In this document: piece after piece, positions 49,078-61,648 of the stretch
Position numbering within the stretch: the stretch's first letter is position 1
How the letters are laid out: each line of letters starts with the position of its first letter
From: Plasmopara viticola
Lineage: Eukaryota; Oomycota; Peronosporomycetes; Peronosporales; Peronosporaceae
Length of the DNA stretch: 64,000 nucleotides
Assembly (NCBI GenBank): GCA_001695595.3
Contig: MBPM02000136.1
Location: 57,503-121,502 of the forward strand
Direction of reading: 5' to 3'
Notes under the pieces: generated by a model
Database searches by the model: none
What the model saw: only the letters and a program-made list of their open reading frames with translations
What the model was told of the DNA's origin: nothing
Translations under genes and position numbers: made by a program

Positions 49078-51960
49078 CCATACATCATCTCAGTGCTTCG
49101 CCAGAGCGAATTTGAGTTAAGTTATGTCTCTATTGCGTCTGTACACGTCAGGAATGATAGAAAGAACGTTTCTATGGTCGATCATCACCTCAGCACTTCA
49201 CATGAGCGATTATACGTTTAGTTGTTTCTTAATTGCGTCTTCACACGTTCAGAATGAAAAAAAAAGACGTTTGGCCGTACATGATCTCAGCACTTTTAAG
49301 TGCAAAAAAACGCTTAGTTGCGGCTCTATCGCATCTGCGTACGTCTAGAATCATAGACTGGACGTATTCATTACCATACATCATCTGAGCGTTTCACCAG
49401 TGCGAACATGCGCTAAGTTATGTCTCTATTGCGTCTGTACACGGCTAGAATAATAGAAGGGATGTAACTATGGCCGATCATCACCTCAGCACTTCACATG
49501 AGCGATTATACGTATAGTTGTTTCTTAATTGCGTCTGCACACGTCTAGAATGATAGAAAGGACGTACCTATGGCCGTACAATTTCTCAGCACTTTTAAAG
49601 AGCGAAAAAACGCTTAGTTGCGGCCTATATCTGCATGCGTCGTCGTAAATGATAGATAGGACGACCGATCATCGATCCAAAATCTATCTACAAGAGCGAA
49701 TGTGCGGTGAGTTATGTCTCTATTGCGTCTGTATACGTCTAGAAAAATAGAAAAGTCGTTTCTATGGCCGATCATCACCTCAGCACTTCACATGAGCGAT
49801 TATACGTTTAGTTGTTTCTTAATTGCGTCTGCACACGTCTAGAATGATAGAAAGGACGTATCTATGGCCGTACATGATCTCAGCACTTTTAAGTGCGAAA
49901 AAACGCTTAGTTCGGCTCTATCGCATCTGCGTACGTCTAGAATGATAGAAAGGACGTATCCATGACCATAAATCATCTCAGTGCTTCGCCAGAGCGAATT
50001 TGAGTTAAGTTATGTCTCTATTGCGTCTGTACATGTCTGGAATAATAGAAGGGACGTAACTATGACCGATCATCGCCTCAGCACTTCACATGAGTGTTAA
50101 ACGGTTAGTTGTTTCTTAATCACGTCTGCACACGTCTAGAATGATAGGGAGGACGTATCTATGGCCGTACAATTTCTTAGCACTTTTAAAGAGCGAAAAA
50201 CGCTTAGTTGCGGCGTCATCGCATCTGCGTACGTCGTAAATGATAGATAGGACGTATCCATGACCATACATCATCCAAAATCTTTACAAGAGCGAATGTG
50301 CGGTGAGTTATGTCTCTATTGCGTCTGTATACGTCTAGAAAAATAGAAAAGTCGTTTCTATGGCCGATCATCACCTCAGCACTTCACATGAGCGATTATA
50401 CGTTTAGTTGTTTCTTAATTGCGTCTGCACACGTCTAGAATGATAGAAAGGACGTATCTATGGCCGTACATGATCTCAGCACTTTTAAGTGCGAAAAAAC
50501 GCTTAGTTCCGGCTCTATCGCATCTGCGTACGTCTAGAATGATAGAAAGGACGTATCCATGACCATAAATCATCTCAGTGCTTCGCCAGAGCGAATTTGA
50601 GTTAAGTTATGTCTCTATTGCGTCTGTACACGTCAGGAATGATAGAAAGAACGTTTCTATGGTCGGTCATCACCTCAGCACTTCACATGAGCGATTATAC
50701 GTTTAGTTGTTTCTTAATTGCGTCTGCACACGTCTAGAATGATAGAAAGGACGTATCTATGGCCGTACATTTTCTCAGCACTTTTAAAGAGCCAAAAAAC
50801 GCTTAGTTGCGGCTCTACCGCAACTGCGTACGTCTAGAATGATAGATTGGACGTATCCATGACCATACATCATCTAAGTGCGTCGCCAGAGCGAATATGA
50901 GTTAAGTTATGTCTCTAATGCGTCTGAACACGTCAGGAATGATAGAAAGGACGTAACTATGGCCGATCATCACCTAAGCACTTCACATGAGCGATTCTAC
51001 GTTAAGTTGTTTCTTAATTGAGTCTGCACACGTCTAGAATGATAGAAAGGACGTATCTATGGCCGTACATTTTCTCAGCACTTTTAAAGAGCGAATTAAC
51101 GCTTAGTTGCGGCTCTATCGCATCTGCGTACGTCTAGAATGATAGATGGGACGTATTCATGACTATACATCATCTCAGTGCTTCGCCAGAGCGAATTTGA
51201 GTTAAGTTATGTCTCTATTGCGTCTGTACACGTCAGGAATGATAGAAAGAACGTTTCTATGGTCGATCGCCACCTCAGCAATTCACATGAGCGATTATAC
51301 GTTTAGTTGTTTTTTAATTGCGTCTGCACACGTCTAGAATGATAGAAAGGACGTATCTATGGCCGTACATTTTCTCAGCACTTTTAAAGAGCGAAAAAAC
51401 GCTTAGTTGCGGCTCTATCGCATCTGCGTACGTCTAGAATGATAGATGGGACGTATTCATGACCATACATCATCTAAGTGCGTCGCCAGAGCGAATATGA
51501 GATAAGTTATGTCTCTAATGCGTCTGTACACGTCAGGAATGATAGAAAGGACGTAACTATGGCCGATCATCACCTCAGCACTTCACATGAGCGATTCTAC
51601 GTTTAGTTGTTTCTTAATTGCGTCTGCACACGTCTAGAATGATAGAAAGGACGTATCTATGGCCGTACATTTTCTCAGCACTTTTAAAGAGCGAATTAAC
51701 GCTTAGTTGCGGCTCTATCGCATCTGCGTACGTCTAGAATGATAGATGGGACGTATTCATGACCATACATCATCTTAGCGCTTCACCATAGCGAATATGC
51801 GCTAAGTTATGACTCTATTGCGTCTGTACATGTCTAGAATAATCGAAGTGACGTAACTATGGCCGATCATCACCTCAGCACTTCACATGAGCGATTATAC
51901 GTTTAGTTACTTCTTAATTGCGTCTGCACACGTCTAGAATGATAGAAAGGACGTATCTAT
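49078..51960 (+). repeat. ~2.9-kb duplication, copy 2
   Basis: Partner of 42,791-45,680. It carries the same private variants in the same order, except for a scrambled ~80 bp at 49,621-49,700 and a replaced trimer near 51.38-51.6 kb. Confidence 0.93.
49621..49700 (+). repeat. Scrambled 80-bp stretch in an otherwise near-identical duplicate
   Basis: Reads cggcctatatctgcatgcg, cgtcgtcgtaaatgatag, gacgaccgatcatcgatcc and aatctatctacaagagcg. The partner at 43,334-43,412 reads cggccttatcgcatctgcg, ggacgtatccatgacc and aatctttacaagagcg. Flanks on both sides are essentially perfect matches. The clustered insertions and deletions look like a local consensus error or a repaired break. Confidence 0.75.
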
Positions 51961-54395
51961 GGCCGTACATTTTCTCAGCACTTTTAAAGAGCGAAAAAAC
52001 GCTTAGTTGCGGCTCTATCGCATCTGCGTACGTCGTGAATGATAGATAGGACGTATCCATGACCATACATCATCTCAGTGCTTCGCCAGAGCGAATTTGA
52101 GATAAGTTATGTCTCTAATGCGTCTGTACACGTCAGGAACGATAGAAAGGACGTAACTATGGCCGATCATCACCTAAGCACTTCACATGAGCGATTCTAC
52201 GTTAAGTTGTTTCTTAATTGAGTCTGCACACGTCAGGAATGATAGAAAGAACGTTTCTATGGTCGATCGCCACCTCAGCAATTCACATGAGCGATTATAC
52301 GTTTGGTTGTTTTTTAATTGCGTCTGCACACGTCTAGAATGATAGAAAGGACGTATCTATGGCCGTACATTTTCTCAGCACTTTTAAAGAGCGAAAAAAC
52401 GCTTAGTTGCGGCCTTATCGCATCTGCGTACGTCTAGAATGATAGATAGGACGTATCCATGACCATACATCATCTCAGTGCTTCGCCAGAGCGAATTTGA
52501 GTTAAGTTATGTCTCTATTGCGTCTGTACACGTCAGGAATGATAGAAAGAACGTTTTTTTGGTCGGTCATCTTCTCAGCACTTCACATGAGCGATTATAC
52601 GTTTAGTTGTTTCTTAATTGCGTCTGCACACGTCTAGAATGATAGAAAGGACGTATCTATGGCCGTACATTTTCTCAGCACTTTTAAAGAGCGAAAAACG
52701 CTTAGTTGCGGCTCTACCGCATCTGCATACGTCTAGAATGATAGATAGGACGTATCCATGACCATACATCATCTCAGTGCTTCGCCAGAGCGAATTTGAG
52801 TTAAGTTATGTCTCTATTGCGTCTGTACACGTCAGGAATGATAGAAAGAACGTTTTTGGTCGGTCATCTTCTCAGCACTTCACATGAGCGATTATACGTT
52901 TAGTTGTTTCTTAATTGCGTCTGCACACGTCTAGAATGATAGAAAGGACGTATCTATGGCCGTACATTTTCTCAGCACTTTTAAAGAGCGAAAAAACGCT
53001 TAGTTGCGGCTCTACCGCATCTGCGTACGTCTAGAATGATAGATTGGACGTATCCATGACCATACATCATCTAAGTGCGTCGCCAGAGCGAATATGAGAT
53101 AAGTTATGTCTCTAATGCGTCTGTACACGTCAGGAATGATAGAAAGGACGGAACTATGGCCGATCATCACCTAAGCACTTCACATGAGCGATTCTACGTT
53201 TAGTTGCTTCTTAATTGCGTCTGCACACGTCTAGAATGATAGAAAGGACGTATCTATGGCCGTACATTTTCTCAGCACTTTTAAAGAGCGAAAAAACGCT
53301 TAGTTGCGGCTCTATCGCATCTGCGTACGTCTAGAATGATAGATTGGACGTATCCATGACCATAAATCATCTCAGTGCTTCGCCAGAGCGAATATGAGTT
53401 AAGTTATGTCTTTATTGCGTCTGTACACGTCAGGAATTATAGAAAGGACGAAACTATGGCCGATTATCACCTCAGCACTTCACATGAGCGATTATACGTA
53501 CAGTTGTTTCTTAATTGCGTCTGCACACGGCTAGAATGATAGAAAGGACGTATTTTTGGCCGTACATTTTCTCAGCACTTTTAAAGAGCGAAAAAACGCT
53601 TAGTTGCGGCTCTATCGCATCTGCGTACGTCTAGAATGATAGATAGGACGTATCCATGACCATACATCATCTAAGTGCGTCGCCAGAGCGAATATGAGTT
53701 AAGTTATGTCTCTATTGCGTCTGTACACGTCAGGAATGATAGAAAGAACGTTTCTATGGTCGATCGTCACCTCAGCACTTCACATGAGCGATTATACGTT
53801 TAGTTGTTTCTTAATTGCGTCTGCACAAGTCTAGAATGATAGAAAGGACGTATCTATGGCCGTACATTTTCTCAGCACTTTTAAAGAGCGAAAAAACGCT
53901 TAATTGCGGCCTTATCGCATCTGCGTACGTCGTGAATGATAGATAGGACGTATCCATGACCATACATCATCTAAGTGCGTCGCCAGATCGAATATGAGTT
54001 AAGTTATGTCTCTAATGCGTCTGTACACGTCAGGAATGATAGAAAGAACGTTTCTATGGTCGATCATCACCTAAGCACTTCACATGAGCGATTATACGTC
54101 TAGTTGTTTCTTAATTGCGTCTGCACACGTCTAGAAGAATAGAAAGGACGTATCTACGGCCGTACATTTTCTCCGCACATTTATAGAGCGAAAAATACTT
54201 AGTTGCGGCTCTATCGCATCTGCGTACGTCTAGAATGATAGATAGGACGTATCCATGACCATACATCATCTCAGTGCTTCGCCAAAGCGAATTCGAGTTA
54301 AGTTATGTCTCTACTGCGTCTGCACACGTCTAGAATGATAGAAAGGACGTATCTTTGGCCGTACAATTTCTCAGCACTTTTAAAGAGCGAATTAA
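51920..54395 (+). repeat. ~2.5-kb duplication, copy 1 (4.5 kb from partner)
   Basis: Matches 56,420-58,893. The homopolymer marker acgttttttt is at 52,551 and 57,051, an offset of exactly 4,500 bp. Other shared markers are gtcaggaattatag, gacgaaactatgg, tacgtacagttg, cacacggctag, ctccgcacatttatagag and gcgaattcgag. Confidence 0.92.
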
Positions 54396-54939
54396 CGCTT
54401 AGTTGCAGCTCTATCGCATTTGCGTACGTCTAGAATGATAGATAGAACGTATCCATGACCATACATCATCTCAGTGCTTCGCCAAAGAGAAATTGAGTTA
54501 AGTTATGTCTCTATTGCGTCTGTACACGTCAGGAATGATAGAAGGGACGTAACTATGGCCGATCATCACCTCAGCGCTTCACATGAGCAATTATACGTTA
54601 AGTTGTTTTTTAATTGCGTCTGCACACGTCTAGAATGATAGAAAGGACGTATCTATGGCCGTACATTTTCTTAGCACTTTTAAAGAGCGAAAAAACACTT
54701 AGTTGCGGCTCTATCGCATCTGCGAACGTCTAGAATGATAGATGAGCCGTATCCATGACCATACATCATCTAAGCGCTTCACCAGAGCGAATATACGCTA
54801 AGTTATGTCTCTATTGCGTCTGTACATGTCTAGAATAATAGAAGTGACTTCTTTATTGCCGATCATCACCTCAGCACTTCACATGAGCGATTATACGTTA
54901 AGTTGTTTCTTAATTAGGTCTGCACACGTCTAGAATGAT

Positions 54940-56345
54940 AGAGAGGACGTATCTATGGCCGTGCATTTTCTTAGCACTTAAAGAGAGAAAAAACACTTAG
55001 TTGCGGCTCTATCGCATCTGCGAACGTCTACAATGATAGATGGGCCGTATCCATGACCATACATCATCTAAGCGCTTCACCAGAGCGAATATACGCTAAG
55101 TTATGGTTCTATTGCGTCTGTACACGTCAGGAAGGATAGAAAGGACGTAACTATGGCCGATCATCACCTCAGCGCTTCACATGAGATGAGCGATTATGCG
55201 TGAAGTTGTTTCTTAATTGCGTCTGCACACGTCTAGAATGATAGAAAGGACGTATCTATGGCCGTTAATTTTCCCAGCACTTTTAAGTGCGAAAAAACGC
55301 TTAATTGCGGCTCTATCGCATCTGCGTACGTCTAGAATGATAAATGGGCCGTATCCATGACCATACATCATCTAAGCGCTTCACCATAGCGAATATACGC
55401 TAAGTAATGTCTCTATTGCGTCTGTACATGTCTAGAATAATAGAAGTGACTTCTTTATTGCCGATCATCACCACAGCACTTCACATGAGCGATTATACGT
55501 TTAGTTGTTTCTTAATTACGTCTGCACACGTCTAGAATGATAGAGAGGACGTATCTATGGCCGTACATTTTCTTAGCGCTTTTAAAGAGCGAAAAAACAC
55601 TTAGTTGCGGCTCTATCGCATCTGCGAACGTCTAGAATGATAGATGGGCCGTATCCATGACCATACATCATCTAAGCGCTTCACCAGAGCGAATATACGC
55701 TAAGTTATGGTTCTATTGCGTCTGTACACGTCAGGAATGATAGAAAGGACGTAACTATGGCCGATCATCACCTCAGCGCTTCACATGAGATGAGCGATTA
55801 TGCGTGAAGTTGTTTCTTAATTGCGTCTGCACACGTCTAGAATGATAGAAAGGACGTATCTATGGCCGTTAATTTTCCCAGCACTTTTAAGTGCGAAAAA
55901 ACGCTTAATTGCGGCTCTATCGCATCTGCGTACGTCTAGAATGATAAATGGGCCGTATCCATGACCATACATCATCTAAGCGCTTCACCATAGCGAATAT
56001 ACGCTAAGTAATGTCTCTATTGCGTCTGTACATGTCTAGAATAATAGAAGTGACTTCTTTATTGCCGATCATCACCACAGCACTTCACATGAGCGATTAT
56101 ACGTTTAGTTGTTTCTTAATTACGTCTGCACACGTCTAGAATGATAGAGAGGACGTATCTATGGCCGTACATTTTCTTAGCGCTTTTAAGTGCGAAAAAT
56201 CACTTAGTTGCGGCTCTATCGCATCTGCGAACGTCTAGAATGATAGATGGGCCGTATCCATGACCATACATCATCTTAGCGCTTCACCAGAGCGAATATA
56301 CGCTAAGTTATGGTTCTATTGCGTCTGTACACGTCAGGAATGATA
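54940..56345 (+). repeat. 600-bp (six-monomer) tandem repeat, 2.3 copies
   Basis: Units at 54,940-55,541 (602 bp) and 55,542-56,145 (604 bp), then a partial third from 56,146. Shared private variants are gatagagaggacg, atgagcgattatgcgtgaag, gttaattttcccagc, gataaatgggcc, caccatagcgaatatacg, agtaatgtctc, and gtgacttctttattgccg at the start of the C that ends each unit. Confidence 0.92.
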
Positions 56346-56419
56346 GAAAGGACGTAACTATAGCCGATCATGACCTCAGCAATTCACATGAGCGATTCTA
56401 CGTTAAGTTGTTTTTTAAT

Positions 56420-58893
56420 TGCGTCTGCACACGTCTAGAATGATAGAAAGGACGTATCTATGGCCGTACATTTTCTCAGCACTTTTAAAGAGCGAAAAAA
56501 CGCTTAGTTGCGGCTCTATCGCATCTGCGTACGTCGTGAATGATAGATAGGACGTATCCATGACCATACATATCTCAGTGCTTCGCCAGAGCGAATTTGA
56601 GATAAGTTATGTCTCTAATGCGTCTGTACACGTCAGGAATGATAGAAAGGACGTAACTATGGCCGATCATCACCTAAGCACTTCACATGAGCGATTCTAC
56701 GTTAAGTTGTTTCTTAATTGAGTCTGCACACGTCAGGAATGATAGAAAGAACGTTTCTATGGTCGATCGCCACCTCAGCAATTCACATGAGCGATTATAC
56801 GTTTAGTTGTTTCTTAATTGCGTCTGCACACGTCTAGAATGATAGAAAGGACGTATCTATGGCCGTACATTTTCTCAGCACTTTTAAAGAGCGAAAAAAC
56901 GCTTAGTTGCGGCCTTATCGCATCTGCGTACGTCGTGAATGATAGATAGGACGTATCCATGACCATACATCATCTCAGTGCTTCGCCAGAGCGAATTTGA
57001 GTTAAGTTATGTCTCTATTGCGTCTGTACACGTCAGGAATGATAGAAAGAACGTTTTTTTGGTCGGTCATCTTCTCAGCACTTCACATGAGCGATTATAC
57101 GTTTAGTTGTTTCTTAATTGCGTCTGCACACGTCTAGAATGATAGAAAGGACGTATCTATGGCCGTACATTTTCTCAGCACTTTTAAAGAGGCGAAAAAA
57201 CGCTTAGTTGCGGCTCTACCGCATCTGCGTACGTCTAGAATGATAGATAGGACGTATCCATGACCATACATCATCTCAGTGCTTCGCCAGAGCGAATTTG
57301 AGTTAAGTTATGTCTCTATTGCGTCTGTACACGTCAGGAATGATAGAAAGAACGTTTTTTTGGTCGGTCATCTTCTCAGCACTTCACATGAGCGATATAC
57401 GTTTAGTTGTTTCTTAATTGCGTCTGCACACGTCTAGAATGATAGAAAGGACGTATCTATGGCCGTACATTTTCTCAGCACTTTTAAAGAGCGAAAAAAC
57501 GCTTAGTTGCGGCTCTACCGCATCTGCGTACGTCTAGAATGATAGATTGGACGTATCCATGACCATACATCATCTAAGTGCGTCGCCAGAGCGAATATGA
57601 GATAAGTTATGTCTCTAATGCGTCTGTACACGTCAGGAATGATAGAAAGGACGGAACTATGGCCGATCATCACCTAAGCACTTCACATGAGCGATTCTAC
57701 GTTTAGTTGCTTCTTAATTGCGTCTGCACACGTCTAGAATGATAGAAAGAAGGTATCTATGGCCGTACATTTTCTCAGCACTTTTAAAGAGCGAAAAAAC
57801 GCTTAGTTGCGGCTCTATCGCATCTGCGTACGTCTAGAATGATAGATTGGACGTATCCATGACCATAAATCATATCAGTGCTTCGCCAGAGCGAATATGA
57901 GTTAAGTTATGTCTTTATTGCGTCTGTACACGTCAGGAATTATAGAAAGGACGAAACTATGGCCGATTATCACCTCAGCACTTCACATGAGCGATTATAC
58001 GTACAGTTGTTTCTTAATTGCGTCTGCACACGGCTAGAATGATAGAAAGGACGTATTTATGGCCGTACATTTTCTCAGCACTTTTAAAGAGCGAAAAAAC
58101 GCTTAGTTGCGGCTCTATCGCATCTGCGTACGTCTAGAATGATAGATAGGACGTATCCATGACCATACATCATCTAAGTGCGTCGCCAGAGCGAATATGA
58201 GTTAAGTTATGTCTCTATTGCGTCTGTACACGTCAGGAATGATAGAAAGAACGTTTCTATGGTCGATCGTCACCTCAGCACTTCACATGAGCGATTATAC
58301 GTTTAGTTGTTTCTTAATTGCGTCTGCACAAGTCTAGAATGATAGAAAGGACGTATCTATGGCCGATGCATTTTCTCAGCACTTTTAAAGAGCGAAAAAC
58401 GCTTATTGCGCCTTACGCATCTGCGTACGTCGTGAATGATAGATAGGACGAATCCATGACCATACATCATCTAAGTGCGTCGCCAGATCGAATATGAGTT
58501 AAGTTATGTCTCTAATGCGTCTGTACACGTCAGGAATGATAGAAAGAACGTTTCTATGGTCGATCATCACCTAAGCACTTCACATGAGCGATATATCGGT
58601 CTAGTTGTTTCTTAATTGCGTCTGCACACGTCTAGAAGAATAGAAAGGACGTATCTACGGCCGTACATTTTCTCCGCACATTTATAGAGCGAAAAATACT
58701 TAGTTGCGGCTCTATCGCATCTGCGTACGTCTAGAATGATAGATAGGACGTATCCATGACCATACATCATCTCAGTGCTTCGCCAAAGCGAATTCGAGTT
58801 AAGTTATTCTCTACTGCCTGCCACATCGTCTAAGAATGATAGAAAGGACGTATCTTTGGCCGTACAATTTCTCAGCACTTTTAAAGAGCGAAA
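56420..58893 (+). repeat. ~2.5-kb duplication, copy 2
   Basis: Partner of 51,920-54,395. The match is very close up to about 58.36 kb; the final ~500 bp keep the same order but carry many small indels. A further, strongly indel-bearing relative of its first part follows at about 59.45-60.2 kb. Confidence 0.9.
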
Positions 58894-61065
58894 AAACGCT
58901 TTAGTAGCGGCTTATCGCATCTGCGTACGTCTAGAATGATAGATAGGACGTATCCATGACCATACATCATCTCAGTGCTTCGCCAGAGCGAATGTGCGCT
59001 GAGTTATGTCTCTATTGCGTCTGTATACGTCTAGAAAGATAGAAAGGACGTTTCTATGGCCGATCATCACCTCAGCACTCTTTACAATGAGCGATTCTAC
59101 GTTAAGTTGAATCTTAATTGAGTCTGCACAACGCTAGAATGATAGAAAGGACGTATCTATGGCCGTACATTTTCTCAGCACTTTTAAAGAGCGATTAACG
59201 CTTAGTTGCGTCTATCGCATCTGCGTACGTCTAGAATGATAGATGGGACGTATTCATGACCATACATCATCTTAGCGCTTCACCATAGCGAATATGCGCT
59301 AAGTTATGTCTCTATTGCGTCTGTACATGTCTAGAATAATAGAAGTGACGTAACTATGGCCGATCATCACCTCAGCACTTCACATGAGCGATTATACGTT
59401 TAGTTATTTCTTAATTGCGTCTGCACACGTCTAAAATGATAGAAAGCACGTATCTATGGCCGTACATTTCTTCAGCACTTTTAAAGAGCGAAAAAACGCT
59501 TAGTTGCGGCTCTATCGCATCTGCGTACGTCGTGAATGAAGATAGGACCGTATCCATGACCATACATATCTCAGTGCAGAGCGAATTTGAGAGTAAGTTA
59601 TAAGCGTCTGTACACGTCAGGAATGATAGAAAGGACGTAACTATGGCCGATCATCACTAAGCACTTCACATGAGCGATTCTACGTTAAGTTGTTTCTTAA
59701 TTGAGTCTGCACACGTCAGGAATGATAGAAAGAACGTGTTCTATGGTCGATCGCCACTTCAGCAAATTCACATGAGCGATTATACGTTTAGTTGTTTCTT
59801 AATTGCGTCTGCCACACGTCTAGAATGATAGAAATGGACGTATCTATGGCCGTACATTTTCTCAGCACTTTTAAAAGAGCGAAAAACGCTTAGTTGCGGC
59901 CTTATCGCATCTGCGTACGTCGTGAATGATAGATAGGACGTATCCATGACCATCACATATCTCAGTGCTTCGCCAGAGCGAATTTGAGTTAAGTTATGTC
60001 TCTATTTGGGCGTCTGTACACGTCAGAATGATAGAAATAAGTTTTTTTGGTAGGTCATCTTCTCAGCACTTCACATGAGCGATTATACGTTTAGTTGTTT
60101 TTTTAATTGCGTCTGCACACGTCTAGAATGATAGAGAAGGACGTATCTATGGCCGTACATGAACTCAGCACTTTTAAAGAGCGAAAAAACGCTTAGTTGC
60201 GGCTCTACCGCATCTGCGTACGTCTAGAATGATAGATAGGACGTATCCATGACCATACATCATCTCAGTGCTTCGCCAGAGCGAATTTGAGTTAAGTTAT
60301 GGTTCTATTGCGTCTGTACACGTCAGGAAGGATAGAAAGGACGTAACTATGGCCGATCATCACCTCAGTGCTTCACATGAGATGAGCGATTATCGCGTGA
60401 GAGTTGTTTCTTAATTACGTCTGCACGTCTAGAATGATAAGAGGACGTATCTATGGCCGTACATTTTCTTAGCGCTTTTAAAGAGCGAAAAAAAACACTT
60501 TAGTTGCGGCTCTATCGCATCTGCGCCGTCTAGAATGATAGATGGGCCGTATCCATGACCATACATCAACTAAGCGGCTTCAACCAGAGGCGAATATACG
60601 ACTAAGTTATGGTTCTATTGCGTCTGTACACGTCAGGAATGATAGAAAGGACGTAACTATGGCCGATCATCACCTCAGCACTTCACATGAGCGATTCTAC
60701 GTAAAGTTGTTTCTTAATTGCGTATGCACACGGCTAGAATGAAAAGAAAGGACGTATTATGGCTGTACATGATCTCTAAGCACTTTTAAGTGCGAAACAA
60801 ACGCTTATTGCGGCTCTATCGCATCTGCTACGTCCTACTATGATAGATTGGGCCGTATCCATGACCATACATCATCTAAACGCTTCACCGAGCGAATATG
60901 CGCTAAGTAATGTCTGCTCTTGCGTCTGAACAATCCTAGAATAATAGAAGTGACGTTTCTATTGCCGATCATCACCTCAGCAAGTTCAAACATGAGCGAT
61001 TATACGTTAGTGTTTCTTAATACGTCTGCACACGTCTAGAATGATATGAAGAGGACGTATCTATG
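58361..61065 (+). repeat. Indel-dense satellite patch (~2.7 kb)
   Basis: Monomer order remains readable, but 1-6 bp insertions and deletions occur far more often than elsewhere: ccgatgcattttc, cttattgcgccttacgcatc, gcgatatatcggtctag, ctgcctgccacatcgtctaag, cactctttacaatgagcg, gaatgaagataggaccg, gcgtgttctatgg, gaaatggacg, tatttgggcgtc, cggcttcaaccagaggcg and gtcctactatgatag. Paralogs elsewhere (45.1-45.65 kb, 52-54.4 kb, 56.4-57.1 kb, 61.05-61.65 kb) read cleanly, so the indels are private to this copy. Confidence 0.85.
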
Positions 61066-61648
61066 GGCCGTACATTTTCTTAGCGCTTTTAAAGAGCGAA
61101 AAAACAGCTTAGTTGCGGCTCTATCGCATCTGCGAACGTCTAGAATGATAGATGGGCCGTATCCATGACCATACATCAACTAAGCGCTTCACCAGAGCGA
61201 ATATACGCTAAGTTATGGTTCTATTGCGTCTGTACACGTCAGGAATGATAGAAAGGACGTAACTATGGCCGATCATCACCTCAGCACTTCACATGAGCGA
61301 TTCTACGTAAAGTTGTTTCTTAATTGCGTATGCACACGGCTAGAATGAAAGAAAGGACGTATCTATGGCTGTACATGATCTCAGCACTTTTAAGTGCGAA
61401 AAAACGCTTAATTGCGGCTCTATCGCATCTGCGTACGTCTACTATGATAGATGGGCCGTATCCATGACCATACATCATCTAAACGCTTCACCGGAGCGAA
61501 TATGCGCTAAGTAATGTCTCTATTGCGTCTGAACAATCCTAGAATAATAGAAGTGACGTTTCTATTGCCGATCATCACCTCAGCAGTTCACATGAGCGAT
61601 TATACGTTTAGTTGTTTCTTAATTACGTCTGCACACGTCTAGAATGAT
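60438..61648 (+). repeat. 600-bp tandem duplication with one noisy and one clean copy
   Basis: Copy 1 (about 60,438-61,045) and copy 2 (about 61,046-61,648) share catcaactaagcg, gcgattctacgtaaagttg, cacacggctagaatgaaa, ggctgtacatgatctc, catctaaacgcttcac and gtctgaacaatcctag. Copy 1 has many private indels. Copy 2 is nearly indel-free after its first ~50 bp. Confidence 0.88.

Noticed and set aside
5460..60742. Open reading frames of 60-75 codons repeated across the array, with similar peptides such as ...SDYTFSCFL...SAHV
   Set aside because: All are translations of satellite monomers. The trimer is 300 bp, so frames stay in phase and chance stop-free stretches recur. There is no start context, codon bias or domain, and they are broken by stops in most neighbouring units.
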